From assembly GCF_015163075.1 (NCBI RefSeq), contig NZ_JADDXU010000030.1:29463-93462 (forward strand): DNA of 64,000 bases, given 5' to 3'. Shown one piece after another: positions 8,002-16,025 of the stretch. The translations under genes were made by a program, and so were the position numbers. Position 1 is the stretch's first letter; the number at the start of each line of letters is the position of its first letter. The stretch comes from Streptomyces justiciae (lineage in GTDB: Bacteria; Actinomycetota; Actinomycetes; Streptomycetales; Streptomycetaceae). The notes below the pieces were generated by a model, which did not search any database, was not told the origin of the DNA, and was given only the letters and a program-made list of their open reading frames with translations.

Positions 8002-8565
8002 TCAGCGCGCGGCCGTGGCGGGCGCGGACTTCTTGCGGGCCCGGTAGGCGGCGGCCTTGATCTTGTTGCCGCAGGACTCCATGCCGCACCACTGGCGCCG
8101 CATGCCCCGGGAGCGGTCGATGTAGACCCGGGTGCACTCGGGATTGCCGCACTCCTTCATCAGGGGCACGTCCGGGCCGCTGAGCAGCTCGACCGCCTGC
8201 CGGGCGACGGTCGCGAGCGCCTGCTCGGGCGTTGCCTCGGTGAGCCGACCGGTCGCGGTGAGCTGGGGCGTGACCGGGGTCTTGCGCGCGGCTGCGTTGA
8301 CCGCGTCGAGTGCCTCCGGGTCGAACTCCTCGCCGAGGCGGCGGTCGGTCACGAGCCGGTAGATGGCCTCGCGTACGGCCGTCGCCTCCCGTACGTCGTC
8401 GTCCTGGCCCGGGGTGATGGTGTCCACCAGACCGGACTCCAGGTACCAGGCGTTCAGCCGCTCCGGCGTCACGAACATCTCGAACCGGGTCGAGCGTCGG
8501 GCCCGGAGCGTGGCCGCGAAGTCGAGAGCCGGGTGCCCGCATACGAAGACATGGTCAAGATTCAC
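8002..8565 (-). CDS. CGNR zinc-finger regulator 1 (ABATE domain)
   Basis: A 187-residue protein of the Streptomyces ABATE/CGNR family. Residues about 1-130 form the ABATE domain (starts with GHPALDFAATLRARR, includes VREAIYRLVTDRR). The C-terminal zinc finger has the Cys pairs of ECGNPEC and WCGMESCGNK and a very basic tail (AAAYRARKKS). The finger is thought to bind DNA, so this is a candidate transcription factor. The GTG at 8565 gives the family's usual N-terminus. The palindrome ATCACC-N9-GGTGAC abuts that codon directly, leaving no room for a Shine-Dalgarno, so a leaderless, self-repressed transcript is likely. A second weaker palindrome lies 41 nt further upstream. Paralogue of 52243-52782. 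Confidence 0.87.
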   Translation of the reverse strand: MNLDHVFVCGHPALDFAATLRARRSTRFEMFVTPERLNAWYLESGLVDTITPGQDDDVREATAVREAIYRLVTDRRLGEEFDPEALDAVNAAARKTPVTPQLTATGRLTEATPEQALATVARQAVELLSGPDVPLMKECGNPECTRVYIDRSRGMRRQWCGMESCGNKIKAAAYRARKKSAPATAAR

Positions 8566-8586
8566 ATCACCATCTTGACAGGTGAC
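8566..8586. promoter_or_regulatory. GTCACC-N9-GGTGAC palindrome at CGNR 1 start
   Basis: ATCACC, spacer ATCTTGACA, GGTGAC. It touches the GTG start codon of CGNR 1. The same nine-base spacer, inverted, occurs before CGNR 2. Confidence 0.7.
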
Positions 8587-8606
8587 TCCGCTCGGGCGCA
8601 AGAAGC

Positions 8607-8627
8607 GTTACCGGTTCAGCTGGTGTT
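8607..8627. promoter_or_regulatory. Degenerate palindrome upstream of CGNR 1
   Basis: GTTACC, spacer GGTTCAGCT, GGTGTT. Weak match, but it lies 41 nt from the strong site, nearly the same spacing as the two sites before CGNR 2 (42 nt). Confidence 0.35.
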
Positions 8628-8643
8628 CCCGGTCTCAAGGGCG

Positions 8644-10245
8644 TCAGTGTCCCAGCCGGTGCTCCCTGCCCTGCCAGCGCCGACGCAGCCAGCGGTCGTG
8701 GCTGGCCACGACGACCGCGCCGGGGCCCGGACCCAGTGCCTCCTCCAGTTCGTCGCACAGGGCGGGGGAGAGGTGGTTGGTGGGCTCGTCCAGCAGGAGG
8801 AGCTGGGGTGGGCGGGCCACCAGCAGGGCCAGGGCCAGGCGGCGGCGCTGGCCCACGGAGAGGTGTCCCACCGGCTTGTCCAGGTCCGCTTCGTGGATGA
8901 GGCCGAGCGAGCCCAAGGGCACCTTCTCCGCCCGCTGCACGCCGAGCGTCTGCTCGTAGGTGTCGCGGACCGTGCGGTCGTACCGCTCGAAGGCCGTGTC
9001 CTGTGTGAGCAGGCCGACCGTCAGCCTGCGCCGCCGGACCACCTCGCCCTCGGCCAGGAGGCGCCCGGCGAGTACGGCGAGCAGCGTCGACTTGCCCGCC
9101 CCGTTGCCGCCCGTGACCAGCAGCCGGTCGGTCGGCGACACCTCAAGCCCCTCCAGGGCGAGCCGCCCCGGCACCCGCACCCCGCTCAGCGACACCAGGG
9201 GCCGCGGGCCCTCCTCGCTGCGTGCCGCCAGCTCCCCGGCCGCGAACCGCAGCGGGCGGGGCGGCTCGGCGACCCGGGTGCGCTCCAGTTCCGCCAGCCG
9301 CCGGGTGGCGTTGCGGACCCGGCGGGAGATCTGGCTCTGCACCCGGCCCGCCCGGTGGCCGTAGCCCATCTTCTCGTTGTCGGTACGGCCCCGGTCCGGC
9401 GCGACCCGGTGTGCGGTCACGCCCGCGGACTCCCGCAACGCCTCCAGCTCCTCCTGCTCCTCGGCGTACCGCCGCTCCCAGCGTTCGCGTTCGGCGCGCT
9501 TCTCCGTGAGGTAGGCGCTGTAGTTGCCGCCGTAGCGGACCGGGCCGTCCACCGCCGGGTCGAGATCGATCAGGTCGGTGCAGACGGCGTCGAGGAACGC
9601 CCGGTCGTGGCTGGCGACGACGACCGTGCCGGGCAGGGCGCGGAGCTGCTCCTCCAGGAAGGCGGCGGCGCCGTCGTCGAGGTGGTTGGTCGGCTCGTCG
9701 AGGAGCAGGGCCGAGGGGCGGCGGACGAGGAGCGCGGCCAGGGCCAGTCGGCCGCGCTGGCCGCCGGAGAGTGAGGCCAGGGTGCGGTTGTGGGCGAAGG
9801 CGCCGAGGCCCAGGCCGTCCAGGACGAGGGCCGCGCGGCGGTCGGCGTCCCAGGATTCGCGGTGCTGGGCCTGTTCGAGGCGCTTGCCGTAGGCGTCGAG
9901 GAGGTCGTGATCCTCCGGGGTCCGGGCCAGTTCCTCGCCGAGCCGGTCCAGTTCGGCGAGGTCCTCGCGGGCCTCGCGCAAAGCCTCGTCCAGCACCGCG
10001 GCGATGGTGGCTTCGGCGTCGTACGGCATCTCCTGGTGGAGGAAGCCGAGGTCGGCGGGGCGGGTGACGCTTCCGGCGTCGGGTTCGTCCGTGCCCGCGA
10101 GGAGGCGGAGCAGGGTGGACTTGCCGACGCCGTTCTCCCCGATGAGGCCGATGCGGTGGCCGGGAGAGGCGGTCAGGGAGATGCCGTCGAGGACGCGACG
10201 GCCGCCCAGGTTGCGGACGAGGTCGTGGGCGATCAGTGCGGACAC
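8644..10245 (-). CDS. ABC-F ATPase 1 (ribosome-associated)
   Basis: A 533-residue protein with two ATP-binding cassettes and no membrane segment, i.e. ABC-F. Cassette 1: Walker A GENGVGKST (about 32-40), signature LSGGQ, Walker B LLLDEPTNHL. The linker (about 235-320) is rich in Arg/Glu and corresponds to the P-site tRNA interaction motif region. Cassette 2: Walker A GGNGAGKST, signature LSVGQ, LLLDEPTNHL. ABC-F proteins act on the ribosome E site as translation factors or antibiotic-protection proteins; which drug, if any, is unknown. The GTG at 10245 is chosen over 10317 for its GGGGGA site and typical N-terminus. It lies 81 nt downstream of a second, different ABC-F gene and may share its transcript. 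Confidence 0.9.
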   Translation of the reverse strand: MSALIAHDLVRNLGGRRVLDGISLTASPGHRIGLIGENGVGKSTLLRLLAGTDEPDAGSVTRPADLGFLHQEMPYDAEATIAAVLDEALREAREDLAELDRLGEELARTPEDHDLLDAYGKRLEQAQHRESWDADRRAALVLDGLGLGAFAHNRTLASLSGGQRGRLALAALLVRRPSALLLDEPTNHLDDGAAAFLEEQLRALPGTVVVASHDRAFLDAVCTDLIDLDPAVDGPVRYGGNYSAYLTEKRAERERWERRYAEEQEELEALRESAGVTAHRVAPDRGRTDNEKMGYGHRAGRVQSQISRRVRNATRRLAELERTRVAEPPRPLRFAAGELAARSEEGPRPLVSLSGVRVPGRLALEGLEVSPTDRLLVTGGNGAGKSTLLAVLAGRLLAEGEVVRRRRLTVGLLTQDTAFERYDRTVRDTYEQTLGVQRAEKVPLGSLGLIHEADLDKPVGHLSVGQRRRLALALLVARPPQLLLLDEPTNHLSPALCDELEEALGPGPGAVVVASHDRWLRRRWQGREHRLGH

Positions 10246-10326
10246 AGGTGTCCCCCAGGGGTGAGCGGTGGTCGGCCCGCCGGGCGCAGGGCGCCTCGGA
10301 CGCGGGCCATGGCACACGTCACCGGC

Positions 10327-11961
10327 TCACACCTCGGGCGCCCCCGTCTCCTTGAGCGTGCCGTCGGCCAGCCGCAGCCAGCGGTTCACGCCGATCTCGG
10401 CGAGGAACCGTTCGTCGTGGCTGACCACCATGAAGGCACCCTGGTAGGAGTTGAGCGCGCTCTCCAGCTGGCCCGCGCTGACCAGGTCGAGGTTGTTGGT
10501 GGGTTCGTCGAGGAGAAGCAGGTGCGGGGCCGGTTCGGCGCACAGGACGCAGGCCAGGGTGGCGCGCAGGCGTTCGCCGCCGGACAGGACGCCGACCGGG
10601 AGGTGGGCGCGGGGGCCGCGGAAGAGGAAGCGGGCGAGGAGGTTCATGCGCTCCGCCTCCGGTCGCTCGGGGGCGAAGGCGGCGAAGTTCTCGGCGACCG
10701 TGCGGTCCAGGTCGAGCAGGTCCAGGCGCTGGGAGAGGTAGGCGATCCGGCCGTCGTTGCGCTTGATCTCGCCGCTGTCCGGGGCGAGTTCGCCAGTGAC
10801 CAGGCGCATGAGAGTGGTCTTCCCGGCGCCGTTGGGGCCGACGAGGGCGATCCGCTCGGGGCCGCGGACGGTCAGGTCGACGCCGCCCGGGGCGAACACG
10901 TCCCGCTCGCCGAGGCTGACCTGCATGCCCTCGCCGAGGAAGAGGTTGCGGCCCGCGGGCACCTGGGTGTCGGGCAGCTCCAGGGTGAGGCGCTGCTCGT
11001 CGCGCAGGGCGCGGCCCGCCTCGTCCAGGCGGGCCTTGGCCTCGCTGACCCGTGAGGCGTGCATGGTGCCGGACTTGCCCGCGGCCTCCTGGGCGCCGCG
11101 CTTCATGTTGCCCGCGAAGATCTTGGGCAGACCGGCGTTCTTGAGGTTCTTGGAGGCGTTGCTCATCCGCCGCTCGGCGCGTTCGCGGGCCTGCTGCATC
11201 TCGCGCTTCTCGCGCTTGAGCTCCTGCTCGGCGTTGCGGACGTTCTTCTCCGCGACCTCCTGCTCGGCGCGCACGGCCTCCTCGTACTCGGTGAAGTTGC
11301 CTCCGTACAGGCGCAGTTCGTTGCTGCCGAGTTCGGCGATGCGTTCCATGCGGTCGAGAAGTGCGCGGTCGTGGCTGACCAGGAGCAGGGTGCCGTTGAA
11401 GTCGCCCAGGACGTCGTAGAGCTTGTGGCGGGCCTCGACGTCGAGGTTGTTGGTCGGCTCGTCGAGGAGGAGGACGTCGGGGCGCTTGAGGAGCTGGGCG
11501 GCGAGGCCCAGGGAGACGACCTGGCCGCCGCTGAGGGTGCTCAGGCTGCGGTCCAGGGTGAGGTCGGCCAGGCCCAGGCGGTCGAGCTGGGCGCGGGTGC
11601 GCTCCTCGATGTCCCAGTCGTCGCCGATGGTGGCGAAGTGCTCCTCAGCGACGTCGCCGGACTCCACCGCGTCCAGGGCGCGGATGATCGCGGCGACACC
11701 GAGGACCTCGGCGACCGTGAGGCTGCCGGTCAGGGGGAGGCTCTGCGGGAGGTAGCCGAGGGTGCCGCCGACGGACACCGAGCCGGTGGCGGGCTTGAGC
11801 TCACCGGCGATGAGCTTGAGCAGGGTGGACTTGCCGGAGCCGTTCGGGGCGACCAGGCCGGTGCGCCCGGGGGTCACGGAGAAGGACAGGTCCTGGAAGA
11901 CGGGGGTGTCGTCGGGCCAGGCGAAGGAGAGGTTCGAGCAGACGACGGACGCGTCGGACAT
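10327..11961 (-). CDS. ABC-F ATPase 2 with regulatory leader
   Basis: A 544-residue ABC-F protein. Cassette 1 has Walker A APNGSGKST (about 39-47; the usual first Gly is Ala), signature LSGGQ and LLLDEPTNNLD. A long, highly charged coiled-coil linker (about 225-320: AEQEVAEKNVRNAEQELKR and onward) follows. Cassette 2 has GPNGAGKTT, LSGGE and LLLDEPTNNLD. The insertion between the cassettes is the segment that reaches the peptidyl-transferase centre in protective ABC-Fs. Upstream lies a 9-codon ORF with its own ribosome site and two hairpins, the arrangement expected for drug-responsive, ribosome-mediated attenuation. Its sequence differs clearly from ABC-F 1, so the pair is not a recent duplication. 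Confidence 0.9.
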   Translation of the reverse strand: MSDASVVCSNLSFAWPDDTPVFQDLSFSVTPGRTGLVAPNGSGKSTLLKLIAGELKPATGSVSVGGTLGYLPQSLPLTGSLTVAEVLGVAAIIRALDAVESGDVAEEHFATIGDDWDIEERTRAQLDRLGLADLTLDRSLSTLSGGQVVSLGLAAQLLKRPDVLLLDEPTNNLDVEARHKLYDVLGDFNGTLLLVSHDRALLDRMERIAELGSNELRLYGGNFTEYEEAVRAEQEVAEKNVRNAEQELKREKREMQQARERAERRMSNASKNLKNAGLPKIFAGNMKRGAQEAAGKSGTMHASRVSEAKARLDEAGRALRDEQRLTLELPDTQVPAGRNLFLGEGMQVSLGERDVFAPGGVDLTVRGPERIALVGPNGAGKTTLMRLVTGELAPDSGEIKRNDGRIAYLSQRLDLLDLDRTVAENFAAFAPERPEAERMNLLARFLFRGPRAHLPVGVLSGGERLRATLACVLCAEPAPHLLLLDEPTNNLDLVSAGQLESALNSYQGAFMVVSHDERFLAEIGVNRWLRLADGTLKETGAPEV

Positions 11962-11983
11962 GGGGATGACCTCGGGTGGATCG

Positions 11984-12008
11984 AGGGCAGAGATCAGACT
12001 TCTGCCCT
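11984..12008 (-). promoter_or_regulatory. Hairpin in ABC-F 2 leader
   Basis: A perfect 8-bp stem AGGGCAGA/TCTGCCCT with a 9-nt loop, ending 22 nt before the ABC-F 2 start. No U tract follows, so it may sequester the start region or act as an attenuator. Confidence 0.5.
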
Positions 12009-12086
12009 GGTCAGCTGTGGGGAAAGGGGTACGACGAGACAGACCACCTCGGCAGCGCTCCTGAGCGCCGGCCGGTGGCCGTCAGA

Positions 12087-12103
12087 TCCGGGTCTCACCC
12101 GGA
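12087..12103 (-). promoter_or_regulatory. Hairpin overlapping the leader ORF
   Basis: A perfect 7-bp stem, TCCGGGT and ACCCGGA, with a 3-nt loop. It includes the last codons and stop of the 9-codon leader ORF, so a ribosome stalled there would open it. Confidence 0.5.
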
Positions 12104-12124
12104 GATGTCGTCTTCACCCACCAC
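12095..12124 (-). CDS. Putative 9-residue leader peptide
   Basis: Reading the minus strand, GAGGAG (12133-12138) is followed after 8 nt by GTG GTG and an ORF that encodes MVGEDDISG and a stop. It is too short for ordinary gene finding. Its place in the 5' leader of ABC-F 2 and its overlap with a hairpin fit a stalling peptide that senses ribosome-targeting drugs, as known for other actinobacterial and firmicute ABC-F genes. No stalling motif is evident, so this rests on layout only. Confidence 0.4.
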   Translation of the reverse strand: MVGEDDISG

Positions 12125-12224
12125 GTCTGTGACTCCTCGATACACGGTCAACGTCGCTTCCAGCTTAGCAGCCCTCCATTCACACGTTTGCGGTTGACAG
12201 CTCCGACACCACCATGCCAGCATC

Positions 12225-12245
12225 GTCACCAGTTAAACCGGTGAC
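12225..12245. promoter_or_regulatory. GTCACC-N9-GGTGAC palindrome before YedY operon
   Basis: Perfect arms with an extra C/G on each side (CGTCACC, AGTTAAACC, GGTGACG), 55 nt before the molybdoenzyme start. Confidence 0.65.
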
Positions 12246-12299
12246 GAACGAATGACGGGCGAGCCGGACAGCTCACACGTGTCCGAAGGAGCGCACACC

Positions 12300-13016
12300 A
12301 TGGCGGAAAAGCCGAAGCCGAGGACCGGGGGCGCCCCCGTCGGACGGCGGGCGATGCTGGGCATGCTCGGCGCGGGCGCGGCCGGTCTCGCCGCCGCGCC
12401 CTACCTCCAGCGGGGCTGGGAGGGATTCCTCGCCAAGGCCTCCGAGGTCGACGCCACCGGCCTGACCGGTCTGCTGCCCAACCCCGGCGGCTTCCGGTAC
12501 TACAGCGTCGTCGGCTCGGTGCCCCACAAGGACGCCACCAACTACGAACTCCGGATCGACGGACTGGTGAACCGGCCGAAGACCTACACCCTCGACGAAC
12601 TGCGCGCGATGCCGCAGACCCGGGTCGTCCACGACGTGCTGTGCACCGACGGCTGGCGCGTGGACGACACGCCCTTCGAGGGCGTGAAGCTCGCCGACAT
12701 CCTGGATGCCGCGGGTGTCCGCTCGCCGAGCGCGGCCGTCCGGTTCACCTGCTTCGACGGCGCGTACACCGAGAGCCTCACCCTCGAACAGGCCCGCCGC
12801 TCGGACGTGTTGGTGGCGCTGAACATGCAGGACAAGCCCATCACCCACGCGCACGGTGGCCCGGTCCGCCTCTATGTGGCGCCCATGTACTTCTACAAGT
12901 CGGCCAAGTGGCTGTCCGGCATCTCGGTCACCGACAAGGTCGTCCCCGGCTACTGGGAGGAGCGTGGATATGCGGTCGACGGCTGGCTCGACGGCGCCGA
13001 CCGGGACGCGGCCTGA
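12300..13016 (+). CDS. Molybdopterin-dependent oxidoreductase, YedY/MsrP-like
   Basis: A 238-residue Tat-exported enzyme of the sulfite oxidase fold. The Tat signal VGRRAMLGMLGAGAAGLAAAP is at residues 14-34, split here as twin Arg plus hydrophobic run. The conserved molybdenum-ligand cysteine is Cys115 in VLCTDGW. The central fold includes LRIDGLV, VKLADIL, MYFYKSAKWL and GYWEERGY, all typical of the family. The catalytic subunit of MsrP repairs oxidised methionine in periplasmic proteins; relatives act on other substrates. The next gene overlaps it and encodes a haem-b membrane protein, the likely electron donor. GAAGGAG precedes the ATG. A 21-bp palindrome lies in the promoter. Confidence 0.88.
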   Translation: MAEKPKPRTGGAPVGRRAMLGMLGAGAAGLAAAPYLQRGWEGFLAKASEVDATGLTGLLPNPGGFRYYSVVGSVPHKDATNYELRIDGLVNRPKTYTLDELRAMPQTRVVHDVLCTDGWRVDDTPFEGVKLADILDAAGVRSPSAAVRFTCFDGAYTESLTLEQARRSDVLVALNMQDKPITHAHGGPVRLYVAPMYFYKSAKWLSGISVTDKVVPGYWEERGYAVDGWLDGADRDAA

Positions 13017-13635
13017 ACCCGAGGGCCGCATCCGCCGCTTCACCACCGCCGAGCGCCTGGTCCACCGCGCCACCGGCTATCTGATGCTGCTGTGCCTGGT
13101 CACCGCCGCCTGTCTCTACATCGGGCCGCTGGCCCTGCTCGTCGGCCGCCGGCATCTGATGGTCACGGTCCACGAGTGGTCCGGCATCCTGCTGCCCCTG
13201 CCCTTCCTGCTCGGGCTCCTGTCTCCCGCTTTCCGCGCCGACCTGCGCCGGCTGAACCGCTTCGCGGTGTACGACCGCCAGTGGCTGCGGGCCGTGCGCA
13301 GACGCCGCAAGTCACCCGAGGCCCGCCCGGCCGGCAAGTTCAACGCCGGCCAGAAGCTCTACGCGGGCTGGATCGCCGGAGCGGTGCTGGTGATGATGTT
13401 CACCGGCCTGCTGATGTGGTTCATGGGCCTGCTGCCCTTCATCTCCCGCACCAGCGCGATCTTCGTCCACGACATCCTGGCCTGGGCCATCACCTTCGTC
13501 CTGATCGGACACATGCGCAGGGCCCTCGAGGACCCCGAGGCGCGGCTGGGTATGCGTACGGGATACGTAAGTCGGTCGTGGGCGGATCGGCAGCACTCGC
13601 GGTGGTTGCGGGAAGAGCGAGAGACCGTCGAATGA
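12970..13635 (+). CDS. Cytochrome b membrane partner of the YedY-like enzyme
   Basis: A 221-residue membrane protein of the cytochrome b561/formate-dehydrogenase gamma type. About four hydrophobic segments are visible: TGYLMLLCLVTAACLYIGPL, the segment with VHEWSGILLPLPFLLGLL, AGAVLVMMFTGLLMWFMGLL, and VHDILAWAITFVLIGHM. Histidines in VHRATGYL, VTVHEWSG, FVHDILAW and IGHMRRAL are candidate haem-b ligands. The gene starts inside the 3' end of the preceding oxidoreductase gene (47-nt overlap) behind GGGAGG, so the two are translationally coupled. GTG 12964 is a possible start. It is not a MsrQ-type sequence at first sight, but the role (electron transfer from the quinone pool) should be analogous. 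Confidence 0.85.
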   Translation: MRSTAGSTAPTGTRPEPEGRIRRFTTAERLVHRATGYLMLLCLVTAACLYIGPLALLVGRRHLMVTVHEWSGILLPLPFLLGLLSPAFRADLRRLNRFAVYDRQWLRAVRRRRKSPEARPAGKFNAGQKLYAGWIAGAVLVMMFTGLLMWFMGLLPFISRTSAIFVHDILAWAITFVLIGHMRRALEDPEARLGMRTGYVSRSWADRQHSRWLREERETVE

Positions 13636-13718
13636 CTGTGGTCCGGCTGTGCGTCGCTCAGTCAGAGTGCACATGTGTCGCCGATTCGGCGCACACCTAC
13701 TTCTTGGATGGATGACCC

Positions 13719-15305
13719 ATGAGACGACTCCTGACTGTCCTCGCGGCCGGTGTGCCGCTCGCCGCGGCGGTGTATCTGCCCTCAGCCTCCGCCTCCGCCG
13801 AGCCCCGGACGACCTCCACGTCCTCCAACTGTGCGGCGCCCTCGGTGAAGGCTCCCACCGGCACCAAGATCGAGTCCGTGACCGCGGTCAGCCAGCCCGG
13901 CGGCACCGTCCAGGGCACCGGCATCCTCCAGGGCACGGTGACCGATGTCCCGGCCTACTGCGAGGTCACCGTCACGCTCACCCACCCGGGCGCCGACGAC
14001 CACGCCAAGGTACGGACCTGGCTGCCCGTCAGCGGCTGGAACGGCCGCTTCCAGGGACTCGGCGGCGCCGCCTACCTGGCCGGCGACAACAACCCGGGCC
14101 TGGCCACCGCCGTCAAGAACGGCTACGCCGCCGTCACCACCGACGCCGGCGTCGGCGACGCCCTCGACACCAGCTGGGCGCTGAACAGCCAGGGCCAGGT
14201 CAACACCGCGCTGCTGAAGAACTTCGCCTCCCGCTCCCAGCACGAGGCGGCGGTCGTCGGCAAGGAGGTCGTCGACGGCATCTACGGCAAGGCTCCCTCG
14301 TACTCCTACTTCAACGGCTGCTCCACCGGCGGCCGCCAGGGCTACATGGAGGCCCAGCGCTACCCCGACGACTACGACGGCATCCTCGCCAACGCGCCCG
14401 CCGTGAACTGGGACGAGTTCGAGGTCGCCACCCTGTGGCCCCAGGTGGTCATGAACAACGAGAAGACCCATCCGTCCTCGTGTGAGTTCAACGCCTTCAC
14501 CGCCGCCGCCCTCAAGGCCTGCGACAAGCTCGACGGCGTCAAGGACGGCCTGGTCAACGACCCGTCCCGGTGCGACTTCGACCCGCGCCGGCTGATCGGC
14601 ACCAAGGTCGTCTGCGAGGGCAAGGAGCTGACCATCACGGCGGCCGACGCGGCCGTCGTACGCAAGATCTGGGACGGCCCGCGCACCCCCTCGGGCAAGA
14701 AGCTCTGGTACGGCACCCCGATCGGCGCCGACATCAACGCGCTGGCCGGCCCCGCCCCGTTCCCGGTGCCCGCCGCCTGGACCAAGCTGTGGGTCGCCAA
14801 GGACCCCTCCCTCGACCTCTCGACGATCACCTACAGCCGGTTCACGGAGCTGTTCAGGCAGTCGCAGGCCGAGTACGACAAGGTCATCGGCACCGACGAC
14901 CCGGACCTGTCCGCCTTCCGCAAGTCCGGCGGCAAGCTGCTGACCTGGCAGGGCGACGCCGACCAGTACATCCCCGCGCAGGGCACCGTGCAGTACCGCG
15001 AGCGGGTCGAGCGGGAGCTCGGCAGTGCCAAGAAGGTCGACGACTTCTACCGTCTCTTCCTCGCCCCGGGCACGGTCCACTGCGGTCTCAACAAGGGTGA
15101 CGGCACGACCGACGACCTCGGTGCGCTGACCGCCTGGGTCGAGCACGGCAAGGCGCCCAAGACGCTGCCCGCGACCCTGATCAACGCCGACGGTCAGAGC
15201 GTCGCCCGCAACCTGTGCAGCTACCCGCGGGTGTCCCACTACCGGGGCTACGGCGACATCGCCGACGCCTCCAGCTTCAAGTGCGTCCTCCCGTCCCGGC
15301 ACTGA
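13719..15305 (+). CDS. Secreted tannase/feruloyl esterase family protein
   Basis: A 528-residue extracellular esterase. A Sec signal peptide (MRRLLTVLAAGVPLAAAVYL, cut after ASA near 27) is followed by the tannase alpha/beta-hydrolase domain. The nucleophile is Ser202 in GCSTGG, the acid Asp415 in GDADQY, and the base His454 in GTVHCG. Cys201 and Cys455 sit next to Ser and His, the disulfide that joins the catalytic residues in this family. Insert regions with WYGTPIGADI and FTELF belong to the lid domain. It likely cleaves ester bonds of plant phenolics. The ACATGTGTC box (13671-13679) lies in the promoter. It is followed by a membrane protein 44 nt downstream. Confidence 0.9.
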   Translation: MRRLLTVLAAGVPLAAAVYLPSASASAEPRTTSTSSNCAAPSVKAPTGTKIESVTAVSQPGGTVQGTGILQGTVTDVPAYCEVTVTLTHPGADDHAKVRTWLPVSGWNGRFQGLGGAAYLAGDNNPGLATAVKNGYAAVTTDAGVGDALDTSWALNSQGQVNTALLKNFASRSQHEAAVVGKEVVDGIYGKAPSYSYFNGCSTGGRQGYMEAQRYPDDYDGILANAPAVNWDEFEVATLWPQVVMNNEKTHPSSCEFNAFTAAALKACDKLDGVKDGLVNDPSRCDFDPRRLIGTKVVCEGKELTITAADAAVVRKIWDGPRTPSGKKLWYGTPIGADINALAGPAPFPVPAAWTKLWVAKDPSLDLSTITYSRFTELFRQSQAEYDKVIGTDDPDLSAFRKSGGKLLTWQGDADQYIPAQGTVQYRERVERELGSAKKVDDFYRLFLAPGTVHCGLNKGDGTTDDLGALTAWVEHGKAPKTLPATLINADGQSVARNLCSYPRVSHYRGYGDIADASSFKCVLPSRH

Positions 15306-15349
15306 CCGGGCCGACCCCGAACCCCTGACCCGAGAGAGGCCGAACCACC

Positions 15350-15931
15350 ATGAGCACCCAGACATCGACGCCGACGGTCACAGGCGAACGCGACTCCCTG
15401 CTGCGGCTGTACCTCGGCCGCGGTGTCCTGGCCGTGGCCTGGGCGCTGGCCTTCGCCAAGGCTCACGAGGACCTCGACGCCGTGGCGATCACCCTGCTCG
15501 TCGTCTACCCGCTGATCGACGCGGTGTCCTCGCTGATCGACTACCGGGCCACCCCGAACGGCTCCGAGCGCCGGGTCACCGCGTTCAACGGCGTGCTCAG
15601 CACGCTGGCCGCCCTCGCGATCGGCATCGCAGGCGCCGGTGACGAGGCGTCCGTGCTCCATGTGTTCGGCGCCTGGGCCATCGTCTCCGGTGCCGCCCAG
15701 GTGATCGTCGGAATCCGGCGGCGTGGCCCCGAACTGGGCAAGCAGTGGCCGACGCTGATCTCGGGCGGGCTGTCCTTCCTCGTCGGCATCACCTACAACA
15801 TCCAGGCCGCAGGCGACAATCCGTCGCTCGACGTCCTGGCGGTGTACGCCACGGGCGGCGGCGTGTGGTTCATCCTCCAGGCCCTGCTGCTGGGCTGGAA
15901 GTCCCGCCAGCTGCGCACCCAGACCGTGTGA
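15350..15931 (+). CDS. DUF308/HdeD-like membrane protein
   Basis: A 193-residue integral membrane protein with about six hydrophobic helices (for example LGRGVLAVAWALAFAKA, AITLLVVYPLIDAVSSLI, VLSTLAALAIGIAGAG, VFGAWAIVSGAAQVIVGI). The repeated pattern of two-helix units with a conserved RG near the first helix fits the DUF308 family, related to HdeD. Function is not known. It follows the esterase gene by 44 nt with an AGAGAGG site, so co-transcription is possible. A long perfect terminator follows. Confidence 0.75.
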   Translation: MSTQTSTPTVTGERDSLLRLYLGRGVLAVAWALAFAKAHEDLDAVAITLLVVYPLIDAVSSLIDYRATPNGSERRVTAFNGVLSTLAALAIGIAGAGDEASVLHVFGAWAIVSGAAQVIVGIRRRGPELGKQWPTLISGGLSFLVGITYNIQAAGDNPSLDVLAVYATGGGVWFILQALLLGWKSRQLRTQTV

Positions 15932-15950
15932 CCCGCTCACACACCACCTC

Positions 15951-15982
15951 TCGACCCGCGGTCCGGACGGACCGCGGGTCGA
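15951..15982. terminator. Terminator palindrome
   Basis: A 15-base arm (15951-15965) repeats inverted at 15968-15982 with a 2-base centre; in RNA this gives about 14 bp and a tetraloop-size turn. It separates the DUF308 gene from the SnoaL-like gene. Confidence 0.8.
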
Positions 15983-16025
15983 AGCGTTGCCCGACCACGA
16001 CTCACCCGACAGGAATCCTCGAACC

